This document shows positions 33,496 to 42,800 of a stretch of 64,000 nucleotides of DNA, in pieces (the stretch's first letter is position 1; each line of letters begins with the position of its first letter). The notes under the pieces were generated by a model. It saw nothing but the letters and a program-made list of their open reading frames with translations. It ran no database searches and had not been told where the DNA came from. The stretch comes from Linderina pennispora (lineage: Eukaryota > Kickxellomycota > Kickxellomycetes > Kickxellales > Kickxellaceae). The position numbers and the translations under genes are program-made. The stretch covers positions 1 to 64,000 of the forward strand of contig NW_024468287.1 in the NCBI RefSeq assembly GCF_002104995.1. The letters run 5' to 3'.

Positions 33496-33624
33496 CACAG
33501 GTGAGATCCAGCAGATCCAGCAGTCATCCTCAGGCTACCTACCAGCATACAGCTCTTTCTCTTGCCGCTAATCAATCCCACTCCCTCGCCACCTTCCGTC
33601 TAAGCGTAGTCTTACTCCTCAGCC

Positions 33625-34377
33625 ATGCGTACTGCCGCCTCGTTCCTTGCCATTGCCTCTGCTACCGCCTTTGCCCAGGAGATCGGTGCCACCGACGGTC
33701 CCAGCATCGTCTCGGGCTCCAACGCCATCTCAGCTCCGAACGTCAACAACGGCTGGCAGGCCGAGGGCTCGTTCTTCTCGGGTGCCAATGGCGGCCACGG
33801 CAGTCTGTTCAACAACATCGTCGGCAGCTCGTTCTCAACCGTGAACAGCAACAGCCTGTCCAAGGGTAACATCATCAACAACCCATCGTTCACCTCGGTT
33901 TCCGGCAACGACGGGTGGACTGCCAACGGCGATTCCAACCAGCTCGGTCCTGTCGGAAACTTCTTCGGCCATGGGTTTGTCCGCCGCAGCGGCGACGTCG
34001 TCTTTGCCAGCAACCACCACCAGCTGAACCGTGCTCCAGGCTTTGTCCACCCTGCCTTTGTCCATCCAGCCATCGTTGGTGCGGTGTACAGGCGCAGCAA
34101 CGACGTCGTGTTCGCCAACAACCACCACCAGGCTACCGTTGCTCCGGGACTTGCTGCTCCGGGACTTGCTGCTCCGGGACTTGCTGCTCCTCAGTTTGTC
34201 CAGCCGGTCTTTGGGACTGCTGTCCCGCAGTTCATCCAGCCTGTGGTCCAGCCAGCTTTTCAGCCTGTGGTCCAGCCAGCTTTTCAGCCTGTGGTCCAGC
34301 CGGCTTTCCAGGCTGCCCCAGTCGTTGCTGCCGAGCAGAACGGCCAGAAGGCAACCGTCATCCAGAACCAGGCATAG
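33625..34377 (+). CDS. Secreted repeat protein with dibasic-flanked peptides (putative Kex2-processed precursor), gene A
   Basis: Protein of 250 residues with a signal peptide (MRTAASFLAIASATAFAQ). A conserved N-terminal domain (DGPSIVSGSNAISAPNVNNGWQ, then SFFSG and a Asn/Ser-rich part) precedes the repeats. Two repeats begin right after dibasic pairs: RR at 120-121 followed by SGDVVFASNHHQ, and RR at 156-157 followed by SNDVVFANNHHQ. The C-terminus has three APGLA units (15-bp DNA repeats, 34141-34185) and three QPVVQPAF units (24-bp repeats near 34238-34309), ending AEQNGQKATVIQNQA. Dibasic sites before a repeated core are typical of kexin-processed fungal peptide precursors. That role is inference. 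Tandem paralogue at 35121; inverted copy at 51201-51980. Confidence 0.85.
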   Translation: MRTAASFLAIASATAFAQEIGATDGPSIVSGSNAISAPNVNNGWQAEGSFFSGANGGHGSLFNNIVGSSFSTVNSNSLSKGNIINNPSFTSVSGNDGWTANGDSNQLGPVGNFFGHGFVRRSGDVVFASNHHQLNRAPGFVHPAFVHPAIVGAVYRRSNDVVFANNHHQATVAPGLAAPGLAAPGLAAPQFVQPVFGTAVPQFIQPVVQPAFQPVVQPAFQPVVQPAFQAAPVVAAEQNGQKATVIQNQA

Positions 34378-35120
34378 CTCCTATTCTCATCACTAATATC
34401 TAGCCGTGCTGAGCACGAGCCCATTGCACTTGATGCTCTTCCAATATATCCTGCATTCATATCGCCAATCACGCAATGCAAGCCAATGCTGCCTACGTCA
34501 TAAATGTCGACACACGCTATTGTCATCATCCTGACCAACAATTCGCGAGCTGAGCAATGGCACAACAGCAGTAGCCAGACCCCCGCCTCTCCCCGATTAC
34601 GTGCATTTGGCTCGGCTTCATTTCAGAAACCGCACCGCATTGACAAAGGGACGGTCCTAGCCCAAAGAACAAATGCTGCGCACGCTGGCGACGGGGAGCG
34701 GTGTGGTTTGTTTGCGGCGTGGTTGTTCGCGGTGTGGCGATATCTGCCAGATAATGGCCACGACAAAGCCTAGCAATTGTCACAGAAACAAGCGGACCAG
34801 CCCTCGCCAAGTAGACATCAATTGGCAGAGACACACCAACAGCCTTGTTGGCTGACCGACAGTAGTGCAGACCATTTGCGTGACCGGTGAAACAAGGGAG
34901 CTGTAGGAGAATAGCTCCTACCAGCAATTGTGCCAACGCAAACTTTGAATCCCTACATCACAGGCAGCTCTAAAGGACAGGCCCGCCTAGTCCCGGATCT
35001 CTGGTATAAAGCCAGACCGGTCGCAGCCGGAGCCAGCCACCGCTACAAGCTACTGATCTCTACCAGCTCTTACTCCTCACAACTAATCCCTCGTCAACCA
35101 CAGACTACAAATCTCCAACC
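34378..35120. other. Intergenic between the two tandem secreted genes
   Basis: 743 bp holding the 3' region of gene A and the promoter of gene B (TATAAA at 35005-35010). The whole stretch is repeated in the other arm. No further coding sequence is seen. Confidence 0.5.
35005..35010 (+). promoter_or_regulatory. TATA box of secreted gene B
   Basis: TATAAA 111 bp upstream of the ATG at 35121, preserved in the inverted arm at 50593-50598. Confidence 0.6.
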
Positions 35121-35945
35121 ATGCGTACCGCCACCACCTTCATTGCCATCGCCTCTGCCTCGGCTTTCGGCCAGGAGATTGGCTCCACCGACGGCCCCAG
35201 CATTGTCTCAGCCCCTAACGCCATCTCAGCTCCGAATGTCAACAACGGCTGGCAGGCTGACGGCTCGTTCTTCTCTGGCGGATCCAGCCAGGGTGGCAAT
35301 GCCTTCACCAACATTTTCGGATCGTCTTTCTCGACTGTCAATAGCAATGATGTATCCAAGGGCAACATCGTCAACAACCCATCGCAGTCCCATGTCAAGG
35401 GTAACGACGGCTGGACTGCAAACGGCAATTCGAACCTGCTTGGTCCGGTCCAGAACACATTCAGCGCTGCTGGGTTTGTCCGTCGCAACAGCGATGTCGT
35501 GTTTGCTAACAATGCCCATCAGGTGAGTGCTGCGCCGCAAGTTGCCCACCCTGGGTTCGTCTCTGGCGGCTTTGCACCAGCCGGCGTTTCTGGCTTCGCA
35601 GTTCCTGGCTTCGCTAACAACGGTGTCGTCAGCAGCGTCTTCAAGCGCAACGGTGATGTCGTGTTTGCCAATGACCACCACCAGGCCAGTACTGTTGTTG
35701 GCACTGCCTTTGGCGTTGCTGCTCCGCAGTTTGTCCAGCCCGTGTTTGCTCCGGTCTTTGTCCAGCCCGTGTTCACTCCTCAGTTTGTCCACCCAGTTGT
35801 CGCTGAACCCATTTCTGCCTCTGCTGCAGCTCCTGCTGTTGTCCCAGAGGTTGTTGCTCCCATCGCTGCAGCTCCTGTTGCCAGTGTTCCTGTTGCTGCT
35901 GAGCAGAACGGACAGAAGGCCACTGTCATCCAGAACCAGGCCTGA
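35121..35945 (+). CDS. Secreted repeat protein with dibasic-flanked peptides, gene B
   Basis: Protein of 274 residues, a tandem paralogue of gene A with the same signal peptide style (MRTATTFIAIASASAFGQ), the same DGPSIVSAPNAISAPNVNNGWQ domain and the same C-terminal AEQNGQKATVIQNQA. Two dibasic sites again precede the repeated core: RR at 121-122 followed by NSDVVFANNAHQ, and KR at 175-176 followed by NGDVVFANDHHQ. The region after them is rich in Val, Pro, Ala and Phe (FVQPVFAP-type units). Gene A and gene B thus give four cores of consensus [S/N]-x-D-V-V-F-A-[S/N]-[N/D]-x-H-Q. Secretion is firm; peptide processing is inferred. Confidence 0.85.
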   Translation: MRTATTFIAIASASAFGQEIGSTDGPSIVSAPNAISAPNVNNGWQADGSFFSGGSSQGGNAFTNIFGSSFSTVNSNDVSKGNIVNNPSQSHVKGNDGWTANGNSNLLGPVQNTFSAAGFVRRNSDVVFANNAHQVSAAPQVAHPGFVSGGFAPAGVSGFAVPGFANNGVVSSVFKRNGDVVFANDHHQASTVVGTAFGVAAPQFVQPVFAPVFVQPVFTPQFVHPVVAEPISASAAAPAVVPEVVAPIAAAPVASVPVAAEQNGQKATVIQNQA

Positions 35946-36100
35946 ATCAAATACGAGTACTGTTATCATATAGTTGAGCTACATTCCGCTAATCTTTATC
36001 TACCTATATATAAGATTTTATAACCCAAGTGTCCGACCGTCTACTAGAATCATTTTAATCGATTAAAAAAAGTATAGAACTTTTAAACCTCAAAGCGAGT

Positions 36101-36290
36101 TTGGATGACTTGCTCTGTAAACTCTTTTTTGATCTTGAAACCAGCGTGACAAGCTGTTATTGTAGTGGTCACAGATCTTCACTAGATATATCCGTTGGTT
36201 CGGCGCAAGAACTGCTCTCATTGTCAGTCGACCTGATAACTTCTATGGCGTCATCATGGTGTTCATCACCGGCTGCGCAACGCTCTTAGG
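36101..36290 (-). pseudogene. Dispersed gag-like relic, copy 2
   Basis: Read on the minus strand this encodes DEHHDDAIEVIRSTDNESSS, AEPTDISSEDL, then a TGA and PLQ. It matches the relic at 8041-8330 residue for residue in about two thirds of positions, including the stop after SS-x-x-L. It lies just outside the left arm of inverted repeat 2. It is a decayed transposable-element fragment. Confidence 0.5.
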
Positions 36291-36410
36291 ATATTTATTT
36301 ATGAGCACCTATTGAATAAGACCATATAGCTCTTCTAGCGGTCATGCAATATTTGTACACCTGCACAGAAGCTCCGCCAAGCAGTTGCCTCTAGGCACCC
36401 TGATCTCAGT

Positions 36411-37218
36411 GTGCTCACCCCACCGATGCTTGCAATCTACAACAAGCTGGCACCAATCCTCAATGCCTATGATGCCAAGTACAGATTCGCCAAAGACAGC
36501 CGATACTATGATGCCAAGGTAAATCCACTTAAGCATCTGCGTGCATACATTCGTCTATGCCAGCTTATCGAGAATGAGCAGCTTGGCAAGTTTCCTCCCC
36601 AATGCTTGCCTCTGCGGACATCATGGATCCCAGGCCATATGCGCTTAGACAAGCAAATAATCAAGCAGGTGTTTGTTTCGAAAACACGTGAGGAGGTTAC
36701 CAAGATCAACGCAGCAAAGAGGACAGCAACAGAGGCAAGGAAAGCAGCAGAAAAGGGCGAAAAATTGGCCAAGAAGGCTGCACGCGAAGCAGCGAAGATG
36801 CCATCAGATGCAATAGAGGTTATTGCAGCAGACATTCCGGAATGTTCCCAACCCGCAGCCCTACCAGAGATCGAAGAACCCAACTGTGAAGTGCCATGGC
36901 CTTCTCCGCTGTACAAGCGAGTCATGTAAGCGGGCCATGGCATGATACAAGTGGGTCTATTTGTCTCGACTCTTGAACTGCGACCTCGCAGCAGTTCTGA
37001 ACTTCAGACTCATTTTCCAGTCACTCTGTGATTCAGGCAGTATTCCTGAACGGCTCTGTCGTTCTACAGCCATTGCTGCCGATGCTTCCGGCACCACTCC
37101 GGCAACAAAGAGGCCGCGCAAGAGGCGTGCAGCAGCAGGCGATTCTGCTGCCAGCAGCAGTGAACCAGCGCTGAAGCGCCTACGCAGAGCAGGCCACCAA
37201 GGTGGGAGATGTCCATGA
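36411..37218 (+). pseudogene. Possible Fanzor/TnpB-like nuclease relic with internal deletion
   Basis: Two pieces are visible. The first (36411-36929) encodes a helical region with LPLRTSWIPGHMRLDKQIIKQVF, resembling the N-terminal part of fungal Fanzor-type proteins as I recall them, then a Lys/Ala-rich coil. The second, in another frame (about 36930-37218), encodes YKWVYLSRLLNCDLAAVLNFRLIF. That resembles the RuvC-III motif of TnpB/Fanzor (R-D-x-x-A-x-x-N), with Arg replaced by Cys, a one-base CGC-to-TGC change. A TGA precedes it where CGA is expected. A basic RPRKRR tail follows. RuvC-I, RuvC-II and the zinc finger are missing. The assignment is tentative. Confidence 0.4.
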
Positions 37219-38329
37219 CCACCATTGCACCAACAACCATCCAACACGTTCAAATGACCGGTTCGCCATGATGCATTTATCGACGTGTCAACCCATGCTG
37301 ACTAGCAGCCGAGATCGCATCACAAGCAGAGCAATTCTAGTAAACAAATACGCACATGGGCACAATAGGGTGCCTCACAATACTCTTCTCCAAATGCAAT
37401 GGTCCAAGTATTCTTTTCAGGTGATGCTGCCTTTATTTGCATTCTGCTGTTGTCCGTACATCTTCCAGTTGACACATGCTCAGGAATCCGGGGAATTTTT
37501 GTGAGTGAGGAGGAAATAAAAAAGAAAAACAGTCACAAATGATATCTCGCGTATTTTCAAATGCGCCGGAAGGGGTTTATGCAGCTGTCTTGTGTGCGGC
37601 GCATTATCTCGCAGGAATAAAAAAAACTCTGGCTGTCACAGGCTGCAATCCACCGAGTCCACCAGAAAAGCAGATATGTTTAACAAAAAAGAAAACGAAA
37701 AAGATAATTGTTTTGGCGTGGGACTCGGTGGCCATGGGTCCAATTGACGGCATATACCAGCGCCATGGCGCAAATTATTCAACCCGATATTATCCATGGC
37801 GACATCCATATATCCGTATGTGCCAGACGGATAATATATCGTCATCCAAAGAAAAGCAGCCCAATAACAAAGTCAATTGGACAACTACCACTCTGTGCGT
37901 GCGACTTCAACTCAGGGCAAACCGCATAAGCGTATGCAAGGCTGCAGCAAATGCATGGCTTAGGGGGGACATCGGTCAGACTCGGAATTTTATCGATTCC
38001 ACAACTGCGGAGGCTAATGGAGAAACATTCCGCTGCCATTGGCCTGAATTTCATGCTTACGAAAATTCCCTCCGTTTGGCGCAGCCAATGTACCCACACG
38101 CTAGCCCACCCCGCCCCGGAATAAATCCGTCTTACCCGTCACCACGCCAAAATGCTACCATGCAATTGTTGATATTCTCCATACCGACTGTGAGGGGACA
38201 AACCTGGTATATAAAAGGGCATGGCCAACCCACCCTCACATTTTGCCTATTAAAGCTCAGTACTCATTACTACATATTTTTTTGTATTCCTGAATATCGT
38301 CAATACAAGCACACACAAAATCACCCAAT
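37219..38329. other. Intergenic region upstream of the second NADH dehydrogenase
   Basis: About 1.1 kb. A long forward frame (37539-38483) overlaps the TATA box and the start of the NADH dehydrogenase and is not protein-like. CCATGG/GCCATGGC words recur near 37730-37800. Nothing else is recognised. Confidence 0.4.
38208..38216 (+). promoter_or_regulatory. TATA box of the second NADH dehydrogenase
   Basis: TATATAAAA followed by a CT-rich region, 122 bp upstream of the ATG at 38330. Confidence 0.6.
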
Positions 38330-39742
38330 ATGCTTCCCAGATTTCGCCCTACACTCTTGGCCGCTACGCAGCGCGCCATTTATTTCCGGGCCCGTCCAAT
38401 GTCCACCATCGTCCCACACACAGAGCCGCAGAGGAAAACACTGGTTCTCTTGGGCACAGGCTGGGGATCGACCACGATCCTGAAGAACATCGACACGAAG
38501 AAATTCAACGTTGTGGTGGTATCGCCGCGCAACTACTTTCTGTTCACGCCCCTGCTCCCCAGCTGCACAGTCGGGACTACCGAGAACCGCTCGATCATGG
38601 AGCCCATCAGACACATCGTCGGCAAGCGCAATGTGAAGTTCTACGAGGCCGAGTGCACAGACGTCGATGTCACCAAAAAGCAGCTGGTGCTCGAGCGCAC
38701 CCCGCAGGCGGTTTCATCTGGCTCCAGTAACCTAAAGACCAAGATTTCCTACGACTACCTGGTGGTAGGGGTTGGCGGCACATACAACACGTTTGGTACA
38801 CCGGGTGTCGAAGAGTACGCGTGCTTTTTGAAGGAGATGACCGACGCCAGCAAGATCAAGCGGCGGCTCAAAGATGCCATTGAGAATGCCTCGTTCGACA
38901 ATATAACCGAGTCAGACCGCAGCAGGCTCCTTCACATGGTTGTGGTGGGCGGCGGGCCCACGGGCGTAGAGTATGCTGGCGAACTGCATGACTTCATGGT
39001 TGAGGATATGAAACGGTGGGTGCCCGAATTGGCCAGCAAGTTCCGGATCACGCTAATCGAGGCCTTGCCTAATGTTTTGTCGTCGTTCGACAAGAGACTG
39101 AGCGAGTACACGAAAGCGATCTTTGAGAAGAACAACATCGAGTTGCGCACCAGCACCATGGTCAAAGAGGTCAAGGACAAGGTGGTGGTCGTGCAGAACC
39201 CTGATGGCACCAGCGAGGAGCTGCCGTATGGGACGCTGGTGTGGGCAGCGGGAATCCGCGCTAGGCAGTTTGCGCACACATTGCGCGAAAAGCTACCAGA
39301 TGCGCAGACCAACCACCGCGGACTGGTAATTGATCAGTATCTGAGAGTCAAGGGCGCCCAGGATATCTGGGCATTGGGCGACTGCACGGTGACGGAGAAT
39401 GCACCGCTGGCCCAGGTCGCCTCGCAGCAAGGCAAGTGGCTGTCACGGTCGCTGAACATGATGGCAAGGGATAGGTCGGTCACTGATACGTTTTGTCAGA
39501 TGGAGGAGAGAGCACAGCCGTTCAAGTACGTGTCTAATGGCTCGCTGGCGTATATTGGTGGAGAGAAGGCGATTGCTGAGCTGCCGTTCTTCAACCAGCA
39601 CATTACGGTTGGTGGGCCATTGACCTCAGTGATGTGGAAGGGATACTGCCTGTGGGAGCTGTCCTCGGTTCGCAGCAGCATGTCGGTGGCTACTGATTGG
39701 ATTCGGCGGGCGCTGTTTGGCAGAACCGTGAGCGTAGATTAA
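38330..39742 (+). CDS. Alternative NADH:ubiquinone dehydrogenase, paralogue without membrane segment
   Basis: Type II NADH dehydrogenase of 470 residues, clearly paralogous to the one at 30203-31753. It has GTGWGSTT at 42-49, SPRNYFLFTPLLPSCTVGT, the second dinucleotide fold VVVGGGPTGVEYAGEL near 204-219 and WALGDC near 347. The N-terminus is a short Arg/Ala-rich presequence (MLPRFRPTLLAATQRAIYFRARP) that leads straight into the first fold, with no membrane helix. That is the layout of internal, matrix-facing Ndi1-type enzymes. The topology is inferred. It ends 72 bp from the TEL1 stop codon (convergent). Confidence 0.9.
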   Translation: MLPRFRPTLLAATQRAIYFRARPMSTIVPHTEPQRKTLVLLGTGWGSTTILKNIDTKKFNVVVVSPRNYFLFTPLLPSCTVGTTENRSIMEPIRHIVGKRNVKFYEAECTDVDVTKKQLVLERTPQAVSSGSSNLKTKISYDYLVVGVGGTYNTFGTPGVEEYACFLKEMTDASKIKRRLKDAIENASFDNITESDRSRLLHMVVVGGGPTGVEYAGELHDFMVEDMKRWVPELASKFRITLIEALPNVLSSFDKRLSEYTKAIFEKNNIELRTSTMVKEVKDKVVVVQNPDGTSEELPYGTLVWAAGIRARQFAHTLREKLPDAQTNHRGLVIDQYLRVKGAQDIWALGDCTVTENAPLAQVASQQGKWLSRSLNMMARDRSVTDTFCQMEERAQPFKYVSNGSLAYIGGEKAIAELPFFNQHITVGGPLTSVMWKGYCLWELSSVRSSMSVATDWIRRALFGRTVSVD

Positions 39743-39814
39743 AATTGAATATTTCCTCTAGTTTTTGTACCCATGCAGTCATGAATATGTATTTCCATTT
39801 GAGCTAGCACAGTC

Positions 39815-42800
39815 TTAGTACCAAGCACTCCAGCCCTCAAACATCCTGGACAAAGAGTTCGGATCAGTAGCCTGCTGGATAAGCTCATTAACCTGCCCCT
39901 CAACGCTAATATTGGCATTGAGTCGCTTGCCCACATGCAGGATGGACCGGCTCGCCTCCTTATTGTCTTCGGCATTCATCGGCAGGGCGGCATTGGGCTG
40001 CGACGACATCCTCGTGCTGTTGATGCTGGCGGTCCGTTCGATCTTGTCGCGGCGCAGCGGGATCAACGACCACATGTAGAGTGGATCCACCTTGAGCACA
40101 TTCAGAATAGTGATGACCACCCGGGCGTTCTCGCGCATCTTGCTTAGGGCGACACGGCAGCTCTCCTTGAATGTGGCCTCCAGGCCAAACATACCCATGC
40201 CGTCTTGCATTTCGCGGGTCAGACGGAACGGCACCAATTCGGGCACCGGTAGCAATCTGCCCAGATCAAAGGCAATGCCCAGGTCGATATGCACCAGCTC
40301 AGCAGTGCGGGTGTCCACAAGGATGTTCTGCAGATGCCTATCGCCGATGCCCAACGCCCAGCCGGCCATTGAGGAAACTGCTGCCGACCGGATATACACG
40401 TCACGGCGCTCGAACCACGTCTGGGCATCGTAGAACATGCTGTAGAAGAAAAAGCGGAAGATGGGCGGGGCCTGGGCGCACACGCGGGAAAAGATGTCGA
40501 GCTTCTGCTTTGGCGTCACGTCCTTTTGTTTGTGGACATTATGCACGGCGGCGCGCATTTGCATGGTGGTAGGCGCGTCAGGACGGTATTTGGGCTCGTT
40601 CTCGCGGAACCACTCGCCAAAGGGCATGGTGCTGTCGACCCACTGCAGCACACCACAGCGCTTGGTTAGCGGCACCACCATGTAGGTGCGAATATGAAGC
40701 CGGTCTGCAGGCACCATGAAGCTGTTGATGACCTGGAACAGCTGCTCAATAACCGCATCCTGGCGCATATCATCTTTGCCCTTGACCAGCTGCTTGTACC
40801 GTTGCCCATCGGAACCCAAAAGCCGCAGAATCTTGGGCAGATTGATGCCACCGGCCAGCGAGTACCCCTCAGACATGGATGAGATGAATGGCACGCAGGT
40901 GTAGTCGCCGGGCACCCCGATCGTGGGCCGGGCAGTGAACACGGGGATGTTTTGCGGCAGATCATGCAGAAGCCGCGAAATGCGCATCTTGCTGCCAAAC
41001 CCGATAATCTTGTTGACCAGCTTCGAGCTCCGGTACTTTTCGGGAACAGCGCTGACAGCTAGCTCAATATAGACCTCGCACATCTGGTCGATGGCATCGA
41101 CGATGCTGCGCAGCTCGGCATCAGTGGATTTTAGTTGCATCAGAATGCCCTGGGCAGCCTTGCACCGTTTCTCCTCCATGTCGTCGGTCTCTGTGCGCTC
41201 CCTGCGCTTGCTCGAGGCAGCGCTCGATGTGCGGTTAGCGTTGCGCAGGGCAAACAGATGGCCGATGATGTGATACGGGTATTCGACAGCCATGCGGTAC
41301 ACCAGACGCCTTAGCACCAGATGGAACGGGGTCTCGTCAGTGCTCAGCCGGGCACACAGCTGGTGGGCCAGCGGCAGGAACTTGGCGCTGGCAATCCGGT
41401 CCACGGTCTGCTGGGCCAGAGTCTCGGCCATTTCGGGCGCAGACGCATGGGTCATCAAGAGTGAGACCAGTGGGTAGACGCTGCTGTCGAACGACCCGGA
41501 GCTCTCAAGGCAGCGCGCAAAGGCCCACACGGCAATCCGCAGAAAGCCCGAGATCTGCGACCGCATGTCCAGGACCTCGGCTTCATCTTCGGCCACCTGG
41601 GCCTCGAGCCGGCGGAGAATGCCCCGGAGCCGCGCCTGCTCCGAGCCATGAGACTCACGGATGGCCAGCTCGCACGCGCGCAGCTCGCTGTGCTTCTGCA
41701 TGCGCACGGCGATGGCCGCCTCGTCGTCCATAGAGCCCAGCAGCTCCTCGCACTGGCGCTCGGCAAAGGTCGCCAGGACATGCAGAGCCTTGCTGGTCCA
41801 CGCTGTGGGCTGTGCCGAGTGCAGGAGCGCAGCGGCCGTTTTGAAGTGCTCCTCCCACAGCACCGCCGGCCGCTCGATGCGCTGGCAGTCCATCCACTCG
41901 CCGATAGTCAGCGTGACGCGCGCCAACAGCATGCGGTCCTCGGCTGTGATCTCTCGGCGGTGCTGCGTCAGCATTTCGATGGCCAACGTGCGGCTGCCAG
42001 CCTCCCACAGAACTTCAGCCTCCCACAGGCGCAGCTCAAGGTCCTCTGTTGGCGCCAGAGATTTCAAGCGGAACACGTGGTTCATGGCCGTCTGCCAGTT
42101 GTGGGCCCGGCGCGACACATTGCAAGCCTGCAGCGCAGCCGCCTTGTACTGAGCAAACACCGCCGGTACATCGAGCGCCTGGCTTTGGGCCATGGCATCG
42201 CAGACCGAGATCTCGTGTAGCGCCAGGTTCAGCAGATACAGCGTCTCCTGATCGCTGCCAGGCCGATCGGTGCCCACACGGTCCAGCACTGACCGGACGA
42301 TTCTGGCGGTCACCAGGAGATCGCGGTTCTCGAGGGCTTTGTTGGCGATCAGCGGCATCAGTAAGCCGACAGCCTTGTGCACCCACCGCTCACCGGTGCT
42401 ATCCTCCCGCACCAGCAGCTGGCGGGCCGCCCGCTCCGCTGCCGCTGTCTGTCCGTGGGCCCGCAGACTTAGAATATTAAACAGCGTCTGCTCGGTGCTC
42501 AGCTGGCCGCCCAGCAACACCGAACTGGTGCCCGCCGGACAAACAGGCGCTCCAGGAACCTCCCATTTGGCCAGCCGCCATGCTGATGCAAACGCCGCGT
42601 CGCCATGGCTCTCCGGCGCTACCGCGGTCAGCATGCCCAGCTGCACCAGTGTGCTACCGATCTCCAGCCCATTGTTGTCGCTACCAGCGGCCTCCTGGTA
42701 CATCAGCAAGGTGCGCCAATCGGCCTGATTCCAGCACCGCCGCATCACATCGCTGGTGGTTGCCACGCTGGTCAGCAGCCGCGCCGCCGCCTGATTGCCT

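Larger units (their letters stand above)
33143..35985. repeat. Inverted repeat 2, left arm (2.84 kb)
   Basis: Inverted complement of 49618-52462. The outer edge is at CCAAAGCAAAACGT (33143) and the inner edge at GAGCTACATT (35985). The arm contains two tandem secreted-protein genes with their TATA boxes and the (CTG/CTT)n-rich sequence near 33360-33450. The arms differ by a few substitutions and by indels in simple repeats. Two amino-acid differences occur among 274 residues of the second gene. Confidence 0.92.

Noticed and set aside
34238-34309. Short direct repeats as a CRISPR-like array
   Set aside because: They are contiguous 24-bp units coding for QPVVQPAF with no spacers, inside an open frame, in a eukaryotic genome.
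37539-38483. 314-codon forward ORF
   Set aside because: It overlaps the TATA box and the first 150 bp of the NADH dehydrogenase in another frame, has no protein-like motif or signal, and its composition follows the underlying promoter DNA.
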